In this document: in pieces, positions 1 through 10,234 of the stretch
How the letters are laid out: each line of letters starts with the position of its first letter
How positions within the stretch are numbered: the first letter of the stretch is position 1
Origin: Syntrophales bacterium
Lineage (GTDB): Bacteria; Desulfobacterota; Syntrophia; Syntrophales; UBA8958
Direction of reading: 5' to 3'
DNA: 64,000 bases
NCBI GenBank assembly: GCA_026416455.1
Contig: JAOAFE010000002.1
Span: 181,705 to 245,704 of the forward strand
Notes under the pieces: generated by a model
What the model was told of the DNA's origin: nothing
The model's input: the letters and a program-made list of their open reading frames with translations, nothing else
Database searches by the model: none
Made by a program: the position numbers and the translations under genes

Positions 1-1254
<1,254 letters not shown>

Positions 1255-1270
1255 AGGGAGGCATGAGATC

Positions 1271-2200
1271 ATGGAACGGATATTCGCAGATATCACCCAA
1301 ACGATAGGGAACACACCTTTAGTTCGGCTAAACAAAATAGGCCAAGGATTGGGTGGAGAAATTGTCGCGAAGATTGAATCCTTCAATCCACTGTCCAGTG
1401 TAAAGGATAGGATTGGAGTGGCCATGATTGAGGCGGCTGAAAAAGAGGGGCTTATAGATAAGGAAACGGTGATTGTGGAGCCTACCAGCGGCAATACGGG
1501 CATTGCCCTGGCCTTCGTGTGCGCCGCAAAAGGGTACCGTCTCATTCTGACCATGCCCGATACAATGAGTATGGAGCGACGGCGACTCTTGTCCATCCTC
1601 GGGGCGGAATTGGTTTTAACGGAAGGAACGAAGGGTATGAGGGGGGCAATCGAGAAGGCGGAAGAATTAAAAACCAAGTATAAAAAAAGTTTCATGCCCC
1701 AGCAATTCAAAAATCCGGCCAATCCCGAGATTCACCGGAGAACAACGGCTCTCGAAATATGGAACGATACGGGCGGTAGAGTGGACTTTTTCGTGGCTGG
1801 CGTTGGAACGGGCGGTACGATTACGGGTGTGGGTGAGGTATTAAAACAGAAGAATCCCACCATCAAAGTCATAGCGGTGGAGCCTAAAGATTCTCCCGTT
1901 CTCTCCGGCGGGAACCCGGGACCTCACAAAATACAGGGTATCGGTGCCGGGTTCATCCCCGACGTATTGAATAAAGGCATTATTGATGAAGTAATAGCCG
2001 TTGACCATGAGGATGCAGGCGCGATGGCAAGGAGATTGGCAAGGGAGGAAGGGATCTTGGCCGGCATATCGAGCGGGGCTGCCCTCTGGGCAGCCGTTTC
2101 GGTGGCAAAGAGAGCAGAAGCGTCGGGCAAAAGGATTGTAACCGTTTTACCGGATACGGGAGAACGATATCTGTCCACCTGGTTATTCGAAACTGGATAA
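1271..2200 (+). CDS. cysK: Cysteine synthase A (O-acetylserine sulfhydrylase)
   Basis: Fold type II PLP enzyme that condenses O-acetylserine with sulfide to give cysteine in the cytoplasm. 309 residues, normal for CysK. Visible motifs are NPLSSVKDR with the PLP lysine near residue 45, the substrate loop EPTSGNTGI, the phosphate-binding GTGGTITG and the SSGAAL loop near the C-terminus. The ATG follows GGGAGG with good spacing. It sits between metY and metX, and cysE, which makes its substrate, is 3.8 kb downstream in the same run, so the cluster covers both cysteine and homocysteine synthesis. CysM-type specificity cannot be fully excluded. Confidence 0.94.
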   Translation: MERIFADITQTIGNTPLVRLNKIGQGLGGEIVAKIESFNPLSSVKDRIGVAMIEAAEKEGLIDKETVIVEPTSGNTGIALAFVCAAKGYRLILTMPDTMSMERRRLLSILGAELVLTEGTKGMRGAIEKAEELKTKYKKSFMPQQFKNPANPEIHRRTTALEIWNDTGGRVDFFVAGVGTGGTITGVGEVLKQKNPTIKVIAVEPKDSPVLSGGNPGPHKIQGIGAGFIPDVLNKGIIDEVIAVDHEDAGAMARRLAREEGILAGISSGAALWAAVSVAKRAEASGKRIVTVLPDTGERYLSTWLFETG

Positions 2201-2204
2201 AAAA

Positions 2205-3329
2205 ATGGAATCGAAGAAAGATAATGCCCTTGGCATCGTAGACACCCAATATTTCACCTTCGGAGGCCCCGGCAATGAGTTAACATTGGCGAGCGGTGAG
2301 AAGTTGGGGCCGATTACGCTGGCCTACGAGACCTATGGAGAGCTTAACCACGATAAGTCTAACGCTGTTTTGATTCTTCATGCCCTTTCGGGGAATGCCC
2401 ATGCGGCTGGTGTCTCGCAAGAAGGGGAAGTTGGATGGTGGGATAACATGATCGGTCCCGGCAAGGCCTTCGATACAAATAAATATTTCATTATCTGTTC
2501 AAATGTAATCGGTGGATGTAAGGGATCGACGGGCCCATCTTCCATCAATCCTTCAACGGGGAAGCCATACGCCCTTGACTTTCCGTTTATCACCGTATCC
2601 GATATGGTAGCTGCACAGAGACATTTAATCGACTTCCTCGGCATTGAGAGGTTGTTGTGTGTGGCTGGTGGTTCCATGGGAGGTATGCAAGCCCTACAAT
2701 GGGTGTCATCCTATGGTGAACGGGTAAAATCGGCGGTGGTAATAGCCTCGACTTTAAAACATTCGGCCCAGCAGATCGCCTTCAATGAGGTGGTGCGTCA
2801 GGCTATTATGGCGGATCCCGATTGGCGGGGTGGTTATTACTATGATTATGGACAACCGGAAAAGGGCCTCGCCTTGGCTCGCATGATCGGGCACATTACC
2901 TTTATGAGCGAGGAATCGATGGAGAAAAAATTTTCTCGCCGTTTGAAAAATGGAGATTTCAGTTTCCGGTTTGAGACGGATTTCGAGGTCGAGGGATATT
3001 TACATTACCGGGGAGAAAGTTTCGTGAGAAGATTCGATGCGAATTCCTATCTTTATCTAACGAAGGCCCTAGATTACTTCGACCTCTCGGGAGGAAAACT
3101 AATCCCTCAGGATACCTCCATTGATACCCGCTTTCTGGTTATATCTTTTCGGTCAGATTGGCTTTATCCCCCTTCTCAATCGAAGGAGATAGTGCGTGTA
3201 TTAAAGAAAAGACATATGGAGGCTACCTACTGCGAACTTAAATCTTCTTATGGCCACGATGCCTTTTTAGTGGAAACGGGAGAACAGACGGAGTTGATCA
3301 GACATTTTTTGGAGAGCATCTGTAAATGA
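2205..3329 (+). CDS. metX: Homoserine O-acetyltransferase
   Basis: Alpha/beta-hydrolase enzyme that transfers acetyl from acetyl-CoA to homoserine, giving the substrate of the sulfhydrylase at the window start. 374 residues, normal length. The nucleophile serine is in GGSMGG (about residue 157), the acid is in RSDWLYPP and the histidine in YGHDAFL near the C-terminus. The conserved LSGNAH and GPGKAFDT blocks are present. It starts 4 nt after cysK and its TGA overlaps the metW ATG (ATGA), indicating translational coupling. The metX-metW pairing is common in proteobacteria. Succinyl specificity is possible in this family and is not resolved here. Confidence 0.94.
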   Translation: MESKKDNALGIVDTQYFTFGGPGNELTLASGEKLGPITLAYETYGELNHDKSNAVLILHALSGNAHAAGVSQEGEVGWWDNMIGPGKAFDTNKYFIICSNVIGGCKGSTGPSSINPSTGKPYALDFPFITVSDMVAAQRHLIDFLGIERLLCVAGGSMGGMQALQWVSSYGERVKSAVVIASTLKHSAQQIAFNEVVRQAIMADPDWRGGYYYDYGQPEKGLALARMIGHITFMSEESMEKKFSRRLKNGDFSFRFETDFEVEGYLHYRGESFVRRFDANSYLYLTKALDYFDLSGGKLIPQDTSIDTRFLVISFRSDWLYPPSQSKEIVRVLKKRHMEATYCELKSSYGHDAFLVETGEQTELIRHFLESICK

Positions 3330-3943
3330 AAGGGCGAAAAACAGCAAATCAGGAGAAAAAACTCAGATTGGACCACCATATCATTTACTCTCTGATAGAG
3401 CCTGGCTCTCGGGTTCTGGATCTGGGTTGTGGTGATGGGGAGCTCCTGTTTTCTCTGGTTCGCGACAAAGGGATTCAGGCGCAGGGGATTGAACTTGACG
3501 AAGAAGCCGTCTATGCCTGCGTCAAAAAAGGTCTTAACGTTTTCCAGGACGACATAGAAAACGGCCTCCACGGTTATCCGGATGAGGCCTTTCATTATGT
3601 AATCCTCAATCAGTGCCTACAAGAAGTAAGGAAGATAGATGAGGTGATAAACGAGTCCCTTCGTATTGGCCGCCAGGTCATAGTAGGTTTTCCCAACTTT
3701 GCTCACTATAAGTCACGTTTCATGCTTTTCTTTCGCGGCCGCGCGCCGATGACTGAGACCTTACCTTACAGTTGGTATGATACACCGAACCTACGTTTCT
3801 TGAGTATCAAAGATTTTGAAGATTTTAGTCGGAAGAGAAACATCAAAATCGTTAAATCATACTTCATAACAGCCAGGCGACAGATTAAAATATTTCCCAA
3901 CCTGTTTGCCGAAAGTGCTGTTGTTGTTTTAACTAAAAAATAG
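3326..3943 (+). CDS. metW: Methionine biosynthesis protein MetW
   Basis: MetW is a class I methyltransferase-fold protein found next to metX and needed with it for homoserine acetylation in several proteobacteria; its exact chemistry is less settled. 205 residues. The SAM-binding-like motif VLDLGCGDGELL lies near residue 30, and the MetW-typical stretches ILNQCLQEVR and GFPNFAHY follow. The start overlaps the metX stop by 4 nt. The context (metY, cysK, metX) and length fit MetW rather than a generic methyltransferase. Confidence 0.93.
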   Translation: MKGRKTANQEKKLRLDHHIIYSLIEPGSRVLDLGCGDGELLFSLVRDKGIQAQGIELDEEAVYACVKKGLNVFQDDIENGLHGYPDEAFHYVILNQCLQEVRKIDEVINESLRIGRQVIVGFPNFAHYKSRFMLFFRGRAPMTETLPYSWYDTPNLRFLSIKDFEDFSRKRNIKIVKSYFITARRQIKIFPNLFAESAVVVLTKK

Positions 3944-3954
3944 GGGGAGTACGT

Positions 3955-4797
3955 ATGTGGGAGTATACGGATAAGGTAAAGGATCATTTTCTTAATCCGC
4001 GCAATGTGGGGGAAATAGAAAATCCCGATGGAGTGGGGGAGGTGGGGTCCATTGCCTGTGGAGATGCGCTGCGACTGACCTTTAAATTAGACGAAAACAA
4101 AAGGATAAAGGAGGCAAAATTTAAAACCTTTGGTTGTGCTAGCGCCATCGCGTCAGCCTCCGCCTTGACGGAGATGATCAAGGGTCTCACCTTAGAAGAG
4201 GCAAAAAAAATAACCAATCAAGACATTGCCAGGTATTTGGGTGGTCTACCGGATGAGAAAATGCACTGTTCGGTCATGGGGAGGCAAGCCCTGGAGAAGG
4301 CGATCGATTACTATGAGGGTAAGGTATATACTCAAGAAGAAGGGACGATCGTCTGCGAATGCTTCGGTGTTACGGAAGAGGAAATCGAACGGGCCATCAA
4401 GGAGAATAACCTTTCCACGGTGGAGGAGGTCACCAATTATACCAAAGCGGGTGGCGGTTGTGGCAATTGTCGAGGGCGGATCGAGGAGATTTTGGAACGA
4501 CTGAGAGGCCAGGTGAAGGCAGGGGACAAGAAAAAGCTCTCTAACCTGCAGAAGATTCGTCTCATTGAAGAGACCATTGAAAGGGAAATTCGTCCTTCCT
4601 TGAAAAAAGACGGGGGAGACATAGAATTGGTAGATATTGTTGGCAACCGGGTGATTGTGGCTACACGTGGGGCCTGTGCCACCTGTAACGCTGCCGGTAT
4701 TACCTTAAAGCATTTCGTAGAACGACGGCTAAAAGAGGTGGTGTCTTCAGACATTGTCGTGGAGGAGGCAGAAAATGAAAACAATATATCTCGATAA
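3955..4797 (+). CDS. nifU: Fe-S cluster scaffold NifU, three-domain form
   Basis: Full-length NifU-type scaffold, 280 residues, which assembles Fe-S clusters with sulfur from the cysteine desulfurase encoded next. Domains in order: an IscU-like N-terminal domain with three conserved cysteines (in IACGD, FGCASA and MHCSVM), a central BFD-like [2Fe-2S] domain (CECFG and GGGCGNC), and a C-terminal NifU/Nfu domain with CATC. The ATG at 3955 follows GGGGGAG. The 3' end overlaps nifS. No other nif genes are near, so this nif-type pair probably serves general Fe-S assembly in an anaerobe, as known from epsilonproteobacteria. Confidence 0.94.
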   Translation: MWEYTDKVKDHFLNPRNVGEIENPDGVGEVGSIACGDALRLTFKLDENKRIKEAKFKTFGCASAIASASALTEMIKGLTLEEAKKITNQDIARYLGGLPDEKMHCSVMGRQALEKAIDYYEGKVYTQEEGTIVCECFGVTEEEIERAIKENNLSTVEEVTNYTKAGGGCGNCRGRIEEILERLRGQVKAGDKKKLSNLQKIRLIEETIEREIRPSLKKDGGDIELVDIVGNRVIVATRGACATCNAAGITLKHFVERRLKEVVSSDIVVEEAENENNISR

Positions 4798-5956
4798 CAA
4801 TGCAACAACAAAAGTTTCGGAGGAAGTATTGGCGGAGATACTTCCCTACTTTAGTGAATTTTATGGCAACCCCTCTAGTATGCATACCTTTGGTGGGCAA
4901 GTGGCGACAAAGATAAAAGAGGCCCGACAGCAGGTAGCCGCCCTTATCGGGGCGTCTCCTGATGAAATAATCTTTACGAGTTGCGGGACGGAAAGTGATA
5001 ATACGGCTATTAGGTCCGCCCTCCTGGCAAATCCGAATAAAAAACATATAGTTACCAGTCGGGTAGAACATCCTGCCGTGCTCGCGCTTGTGTCTCACCT
5101 ATCGACGCTGGGATATAGGATTACCGAACTACCGGTTAACAAAGAAGGACTGTTGGATTTAGAGCTTTTGAGAAGGAGTATTACGGCCGACACAGCCATA
5201 GTCAGTTTGATGTGGGCGAATAACGAAACAGGAGTCATCTTTCCGGTGGAAGAGGCGGCGGAGATTGCCCATGAAAAAGGGGTACTTTTCCACACCGATG
5301 CGGTGCAGGCGGTGGGTAAAATCCCGATCGATATGAAGAGGAACGTGATAGATATGTTATCCCTTTCGGGGCATAAACTCCATGCGCCCAAAGGCGTCGG
5401 AGCTCTTTACGTGCGACGAGGTACCAAGTTTGCTCCATTTCTCATCGGAGGTCATCAAGAAAAGGGAAGGCGAAGTGGTACCGAGAACGTACCGGGCATT
5501 ATAGGTTTGGGGAAGGCCTGTGAACTCGCGGCGGCGAATATGGAAAAAGAGAATACCTACGTTCGTCGTCTCCGGGACAGGTTAGAACAAGGGCTTCTTT
5601 CTCGCATTCCTCGGTGTAAAATAAATGGCCATCTTGAAAAACGGCTGCCCAATACGACTAATATCAGCTTCGAATACGTGGAAGGAGAGGCTATTCTTCT
5701 TTTATTGAATGAGTGGGGTATCTGTGCCTCTTCCGGTTCGGCCTGTACGTCCGGTTCTCTGCAGCCCTCCCATGTACTTAGGGCCATGGGGGTCCCGTTT
5801 ACAATGGCTCACGGCTCCATTCGATTCAGCTTAAGTATCTACAATACAGAAGAGGAAATAGATTTCGTCCTGGATAAGATGCCGACGATTATCTCGAGGC
5901 TGAGAGAGATGTCGCCGTACTGGCAGCAGGTCGAAAGTTGTGAATACATGTCTTGA
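4775..5956 (+). CDS. nifS: Cysteine desulfurase, NifS type
   Basis: PLP enzyme that takes sulfur from cysteine as a persulfide and passes it to NifU. I place the start at ATG 4775 (MKTIYLDNNATT), preceded by GGAGGAGG; the frame is open from TTG 4754 but that would add an unlikely N-terminus. That gives 393 residues. The PLP lysine is in SGHKLHAPKG and the catalytic cysteine in SSGSACTSGSLQPSH, typical of group I NifS/IscS. The gene overlaps nifU by 23 nt, implying coupled translation and matched amounts of scaffold and sulfur donor. Confidence 0.94.
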   Translation: MKTIYLDNNATTKVSEEVLAEILPYFSEFYGNPSSMHTFGGQVATKIKEARQQVAALIGASPDEIIFTSCGTESDNTAIRSALLANPNKKHIVTSRVEHPAVLALVSHLSTLGYRITELPVNKEGLLDLELLRRSITADTAIVSLMWANNETGVIFPVEEAAEIAHEKGVLFHTDAVQAVGKIPIDMKRNVIDMLSLSGHKLHAPKGVGALYVRRGTKFAPFLIGGHQEKGRRSGTENVPGIIGLGKACELAAANMEKENTYVRRLRDRLEQGLLSRIPRCKINGHLEKRLPNTTNISFEYVEGEAILLLLNEWGICASSGSACTSGSLQPSHVLRAMGVPFTMAHGSIRFSLSIYNTEEEIDFVLDKMPTIISRLREMSPYWQQVESCEYMS

Positions 5957-5969
5957 TTGGTAAGACGGT

Positions 5970-6956
5970 GTGAAAAAGATGAGAGATCGAGCCAAATGCA
6001 GAAAATCGCTAAAGGAAAAGATTGATATACGGAACGAATTGCCGAAGGTGGTGAAAAAATTAGTTGCTTCATGCGACGATGAAAGATGCTTCGATCACGT
6101 AAGCGCTGAGCCCATTCCCGACCGCAGGGCGGTAATAGAGATTCTCCATCGTTTAGTTGTGGTTCTTTACCCAGGATATTTTATTCGACACCGGCTGGAT
6201 AAAATCAATTTGGCCTACTATTTGGGAGAACAAATAACCGGTCTTTACGAAGCCCTTTCGAATCAGATTATCTTGGCCCTCCGTCATGATTGTCTGCGCC
6301 TGAATAAATCTTGCGTTCACTGTGAAACCTTGGGGCAAAAGTTGGCTCTTCAATTCATGAAAAAGTTGCCGGATTTGAGATTGGCTTTGGCCAAAGATGT
6401 AAGAGCGGCCTACGAAGGAGATCCGGCAGCCAAGAGTTATGACGAAATCATCTTCAGTTATCCGGGCATATTTGCCATTACCGTTTACCGCATTGCCCAT
6501 GAACTGTTTAAATTGCACGTTCCTTTAATTCCGAGAATTATGACCGAATACGCCCATAGTCAAACGGGGATCGATATTCATCCGGCTGCTCAGATCGGAG
6601 AAAGTTTCTTTATCGATCACGGAACGGGAGTAGTGATTGGGGAAACATGCATCATTGGCAACCGCGTGCGCATCTATCAAGGCGTTACGCTGGGGGCCCT
6701 TTCTCTCTCCAAATCGGAGGTTGAGGGGTTAAGGGAAAAGAAACGCCACCCCACGATAGAAGATGACGTTATTATTTATGCCAATGCAACCATATTGGGT
6801 GGAGATACGGTGGTTGGAGCCCGGTCTGTGATCGGGGGTAATGTGTGGCTAACCCATTCGGTGCCGCCGGAGACAGAGGTGTATATTGATGTAAAGAATC
6901 AGTACCAGAAAAACATGGACTCGGCAAAGAATACTCGTCGAAAGGGTGGCTTTTAG
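5970..6956 (+). CDS. cysE: Serine O-acetyltransferase
   Basis: Makes O-acetylserine from serine and acetyl-CoA for CysK. 328 residues, longer than E. coli CysE and closer to the EpsC-like long form. Residues 1 to about 180 are the helical N-terminal part (AAKSYDEIIFSYPG, VYRIAHEL). The left-handed beta-helix follows, with IDIHPAAQIG, IDHGTGVVIGET and IYQGVTLGALS carrying the acetyl-CoA site. GTG 5970 is the first start after nifS; ATG 5979 is an alternative. Placement 13 nt after nifS links cysteine supply to its use as sulfur donor. Confidence 0.92.
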   Translation: MKKMRDRAKCRKSLKEKIDIRNELPKVVKKLVASCDDERCFDHVSAEPIPDRRAVIEILHRLVVVLYPGYFIRHRLDKINLAYYLGEQITGLYEALSNQIILALRHDCLRLNKSCVHCETLGQKLALQFMKKLPDLRLALAKDVRAAYEGDPAAKSYDEIIFSYPGIFAITVYRIAHELFKLHVPLIPRIMTEYAHSQTGIDIHPAAQIGESFFIDHGTGVVIGETCIIGNRVRIYQGVTLGALSLSKSEVEGLREKKRHPTIEDDVIIYANATILGGDTVVGARSVIGGNVWLTHSVPPETEVYIDVKNQYQKNMDSAKNTRRKGGF

Positions 6957-6967
6957 GGCGCGAAAAA

Positions 6968-7414
6968 ATGGATAGGAAAGGCAGAATAATTGCGATCAAT
7001 ATCTCTTCGAAAAAAGGGGAGAAAAAGAAAAACGTGGGACGGGGGATCCTGGTAGCTGATCTGGGCTTACAGGGGGACGCCCATGCCGAGCAGGGCCCAA
7101 GGCAAGTCAGCCTTCTTTCTCAAAAATGTCTTGAGCAGGTGAGACAACAAAGGGGTGTCAATATAGGTTATGGCGATTTTGCGGAGAATATAACCGTAGA
7201 AGGGATCGACTTCTCATTGCTCAAGGTAGGGATGAGATTGAAGGTTGGTAGGGACGTACTTCTTGAGATATCTCAGATAGGTAAATCATGTGATCACCCA
7301 TGCCATATCTTCTATGCCGTCGGGGAATGTGGAATGCAAAAAGAAGGAGTCTTTGCGCGTGTTGTTTTAGGTGGTGAGATAAAAATGAGTGATGACATTG
7401 AGATTGTTTCGTAA
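6968..7414 (+). CDS. MOSC domain protein
   Basis: 148-residue protein made almost entirely of a MOSC domain, the C-terminal domain type of molybdenum cofactor sulfurases. Stretches that show this are the early LQGDAHA, then RQVSLLSQ, YGDFAENITVEG and GKSCDHPCHI, which carries the conserved cysteine expected to hold sulfur or a metal. Stand-alone MOSC proteins are thought to handle sulfur for molybdenum or other metal centres. It starts 11 nt after cysE and is the last gene of the sulfur operon, fitting a sulfur-relay role, but the substrate cannot be read from sequence. Confidence 0.85.
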   Translation: MDRKGRIIAINISSKKGEKKKNVGRGILVADLGLQGDAHAEQGPRQVSLLSQKCLEQVRQQRGVNIGYGDFAENITVEGIDFSLLKVGMRLKVGRDVLLEISQIGKSCDHPCHIFYAVGECGMQKEGVFARVVLGGEIKMSDDIEIVS

Positions 7415-7474
7415 TAGGCGCGAAACAAGCAGTCCCAACGATCAATTCATCTTCGAAGTTCAAATCCGTTCGAA

Positions 7475-7504
7475 ATTATTAACTTGACATAAGTTGTTAA
7501 TAAT
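7475..7504. promoter_or_regulatory. Inverted repeat spanning a -35 box (operator candidate)
   Basis: Perfect 9-nt arms ATTATTAAC (7475-7483) and GTTAATAAT (7496-7504) flank 12 nt. The central segment begins with TTGACA, the apparent -35 box of the following gene, so a dimeric repressor bound here would block the promoter. No regulator can be named. Confidence 0.4.
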
Positions 7505-7511
7505 CTATAGC
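7484..7511 (+). promoter_or_regulatory. Sigma-70-like promoter for the diguanylate cyclase
   Basis: TTGACA (7484-7489), a 16-nt spacer and TATAGC (7506-7511), about 35 nt before the ATG at 7546. The -35 box is a consensus match and the -10 is moderate. It lies in the 131-bp gap after the MOSC gene. Confidence 0.5.
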
Positions 7512-7545
7512 CTCAAAAAAATAGGGCGGATGGATGAGGTGACGT

Positions 7546-9075
7546 ATGAGTTTTCTCAACATGCGCATGGCATTTTTGACCAATATTTTCGTTTTTAGCA
7601 TCCTCACTGCCATGGTCGGCTTATTGTGGTGGCAGACGCGCAAACGCTACCAGGGGATGTTTTTGTTATTTATCGATTTTATTCTTCAAACCGTCTCCGT
7701 GGTATTTCTTGTCCTTCGTCAAGTCATTCCCGATATTTTATCTATAGGCATGGCGAATATTCTTGTCGTCGTAGGATCCATTCTGGGCTATATAGGGCTT
7801 CAACAATTCGTAAATCGCCGCACTTCTCAGGTACACAACTATATTTTATTAGCTGTATTTTCTGTCTGTTTTATCTACTTTTCTTACGTGCCCACGGATT
7901 TTAACATTCGTAATTTTATTGCCTCCTTGGGTTTTCTAATAATTTGGGCCCAGTGTTTCTGGTTAATGACTTTTCAGGTAGGGCCAGAATGGCGTCCACT
8001 CACGAGGGGAGTGGGCCTCGCCTTCGGAGGCCTCTGTTTGGTTAATGTTTGGCGGATATTGCATCTGATCGATGCTCCTCCTGGTGGTATTGATTACATG
8101 CAAGCGAGAGAATTTCAGGTTATTATGGTTTTGGCATATCAGATGTTCGTAATAATTCTCGTCTTCAATCTAGTCCTGATGGTAAATAAACGCTTGATAG
8201 GAGAAATTCGGGTAGAAGAGGAAAAATTTTCCAAAGCGTTTAGATCTTCGCCCGCTGCTATTATTATCAGTAGATTGGCAGATGCGATAATCGTGGATGT
8301 GAACGATGGTTTCGAAGCCATCTCAGGTTATAAAAAAGAAGAAGTTATAGGAAAGACCGCTCTGGAACTGAAACTTTGGAGAAATGAAGAGGATCGCAAG
8401 AAGGTTGTTGCCGAATTATTACGTAGCGGCAGTTTAAGGAATTGGGAAATTGAATTTACAGTAAAATCTGGTGAGAAGATAACCGGGATCTTATCTGTAG
8501 AAGTAGTGAGCATCGGTGGAGAACAATACATGTTGAGCACCGTGCATGATATAACTGATAGGAAAATCATGGAGGAGAAGATAAGGGAGCTTTCCTTGCG
8601 GGATGAAATGACGGGACTTTATAACCGTCGTGGGTTTTTTACCCTGGCCGAACAGGAGATAAGAAAAACCGTGCGAACGGGGAAAAAGCTACTTTTTACT
8701 TATATAGATTGTGATGGACTCAAGGCCATCAACGATATGTATGGGCACGAAGAGGGTGACCGGGTTTTGAAGGCGACAGCGGACATTCTGCGTCAGAATT
8801 TTCGTATGTCCGACATAATCGCCCGCATGGGTGGTGACGAATTTGTTGTCCTCTCCACAGATGCGGAGATTGAAAACCCAGAAGTCATTACAAGGAGACT
8901 GGCGACAAGTATCGAGACATATAATAAAAAACAAGCTGGGCCTTGGCAGCTCGATATGAGCTGGGGTACGGCGGTCTATGATCCGGTCCAACCGGTTAGT
9001 TTAGATGAACTGATGGCGCAGGCCGACGGTCTTATGTACCAAAACAAAAAGGCCAAGATGAAAGAAGGGCCTTGA
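7546..9075 (+). CDS. Membrane PAS-GGDEF diguanylate cyclase
   Basis: 509 residues. Residues 1 to about 215 hold about six or seven hydrophobic helices forming an unnamed membrane sensor. A PAS domain follows (about 225-340, ending in the PAC-like VHDITDRK). The C-terminal GGDEF domain (about 345-505) has DEMTGLYNRRGF and an intact GGDEF at about 429-433. An RxxD (RMSD) lies exactly five residues before GGDEF, the inhibitory I-site for c-di-GMP. The protein should therefore be an active, feedback-inhibited cyclase. Hemerythrin and rubrerythrin genes downstream suggest an oxygen or redox signal, but this is inference. Confidence 0.9.
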   Translation: MSFLNMRMAFLTNIFVFSILTAMVGLLWWQTRKRYQGMFLLFIDFILQTVSVVFLVLRQVIPDILSIGMANILVVVGSILGYIGLQQFVNRRTSQVHNYILLAVFSVCFIYFSYVPTDFNIRNFIASLGFLIIWAQCFWLMTFQVGPEWRPLTRGVGLAFGGLCLVNVWRILHLIDAPPGGIDYMQAREFQVIMVLAYQMFVIILVFNLVLMVNKRLIGEIRVEEEKFSKAFRSSPAAIIISRLADAIIVDVNDGFEAISGYKKEEVIGKTALELKLWRNEEDRKKVVAELLRSGSLRNWEIEFTVKSGEKITGILSVEVVSIGGEQYMLSTVHDITDRKIMEEKIRELSLRDEMTGLYNRRGFFTLAEQEIRKTVRTGKKLLFTYIDCDGLKAINDMYGHEEGDRVLKATADILRQNFRMSDIIARMGGDEFVVLSTDAEIENPEVITRRLATSIETYNKKQAGPWQLDMSWGTAVYDPVQPVSLDELMAQADGLMYQNKKAKMKEGP

Positions 9076-9162
9076 CGCCTTTTTCTTATCGCAAGAATAA
9101 TTTTTGGATGTCGATCCGTTTAAAAAAACAAAAAACGAATGAAAGTTAAGAGGAGGACGATT

Positions 9163-9570
9163 ATGCCATTAATTAAATGGGATAATAGTTTTAGCGTTAA
9201 CGTAGCAGAAATCGATGGCCAGCATCAAAAATTAGTCTCACTGATAAACAGCCTCGACGATGCCATGAGGCAGGGGCGAGGGAAAGAGGTGCTGGATAAG
9301 ACCATAGCTGAGCTTATAAACTATGCAGCCACCCACTTTCAGACGGAAGAAAAATACTTTGAGCAGTTCGGTTACCCAGAAAAAGACGAGCACAAAAGAG
9401 AACATGGCTATTTTGTCCAAAAAGTCTCGGCTTTCAAAAAAGAGATGGATGAAAGAAGACTAGGTTTAACGATCGAGGTTATGAATTTTTTGAGCCACTG
9501 GCTTACAAACCACATTAAGGGGACGGATAAAAAATACTCTCAGTTTTTTAACGAGAAAGGACTCAAATAA
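9163..9570 (+). CDS. Bacteriohemerythrin
   Basis: Small O2-binding di-iron protein. I start at ATG 9163 (MPLIKWDNSFSVN), which follows AGGAGG by 6 nt; an in-frame ATG at 9139 would add eight residues. 135 residues. The ligand pattern of the family is present: DGQHQKL, HFQTEEKYFEQF, DEHKREHGYF and HWLTNHIKGTDKKY. Such single-domain proteins bind oxygen to store, sense or scavenge it. Nearby genes encode a membrane diguanylate cyclase and a rubrerythrin. Confidence 0.93.
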   Translation: MPLIKWDNSFSVNVAEIDGQHQKLVSLINSLDDAMRQGRGKEVLDKTIAELINYAATHFQTEEKYFEQFGYPEKDEHKREHGYFVQKVSAFKKEMDERRLGLTIEVMNFLSHWLTNHIKGTDKKYSQFFNEKGLK

Positions 9571-9574
9571 AATT

Positions 9575-9594
9575 GGGCTTCTGCCCCATTTTTT
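9575..9594 (+). terminator. Weak intrinsic terminator after hemerythrin
   Basis: A short hairpin, GGGC-TTCT-GCCC, is followed by CATTTTTT. The stem is only 4 bp and the T-run leads straight into the ribosome-binding site AGGAGG of the next gene, so it may attenuate rather than stop transcription. Confidence 0.35.
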
Positions 9595-9606
9595 AGGAGG
9601 TAGCAG

Positions 9607-10140
9607 ATGGTGAAATTGTGGAGATGTCTCATTTGCGGTGATCCCTATATAGGGGAAAGCCCGCCGAGTAATTGCCCTTTTTGTGGCGCCCATGGGGAGT
9701 TCATTCGGGAGGCAAAGGAGGCGGTAGTATTTTTTGATGTTCCCCTAACGGAGAAAGATCGCGCCAATGCGGAATACGCTTTACAAGTGGAAGTTAGCAA
9801 CTCCACTTTTTACTTTTGTGCCGCTGAAGAGACGGACGATCCAGAGGGAAAGCTTCTCTTCAAGGCATTAGGAAAAGTGGAAGCGGAGCATGCCTCAATT
9901 TGGAAAAAGATTCTTAAACTGCCTCAGGTTCCCGAAGGGCATGAATCATGCCACCGAGAAAATAGGAAGAACCTGGAGGAGTCTCACGCTCGAGAGGAGC
10001 GGGCGATTAACTTTTATCGAAAAGCGGCCCAAGAGAGCGACCACGAAAGGATAAGACAGATTTTTACCGCCTTAGTGACTATCGAAACCGACCATCTGCA
10101 TTTGTCTAAAGAGAGATTAATGCATAATCGGGGTCTATGA
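9607..10140 (+). CDS. Reverse rubrerythrin (rubredoxin domain first)
   Basis: 177 residues. The N-terminus is a rubredoxin-like Fe site (CLICG and CPFCG, within residues 5-30), followed by a ferritin-like four-helix domain with di-iron ligands (KVEAEHASIW, SHAREERAINFY, TIETDHLHL). The rubredoxin module at the N-terminus is the order of reverse rubrerythrins, which reduce hydrogen peroxide or O2 in anaerobes. A good Shine-Dalgarno (TAGGAGG) precedes ATG 9607. It lies 36 nt after the hemerythrin gene, and the two may form one oxidative-stress unit. Confidence 0.88.
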   Translation: MVKLWRCLICGDPYIGESPPSNCPFCGAHGEFIREAKEAVVFFDVPLTEKDRANAEYALQVEVSNSTFYFCAAEETDDPEGKLLFKALGKVEAEHASIWKKILKLPQVPEGHESCHRENRKNLEESHAREERAINFYRKAAQESDHERIRQIFTALVTIETDHLHLSKERLMHNRGL

Positions 10141-10234
10141 AGAAAGTATTATAAACGGCACTTAATGGCCGTAGAAAGAAAGGACGGTTTTCATTTGGGA
10201 TTTCGCTCCCGCCGACCTTCTTTGCCAGCGATAG

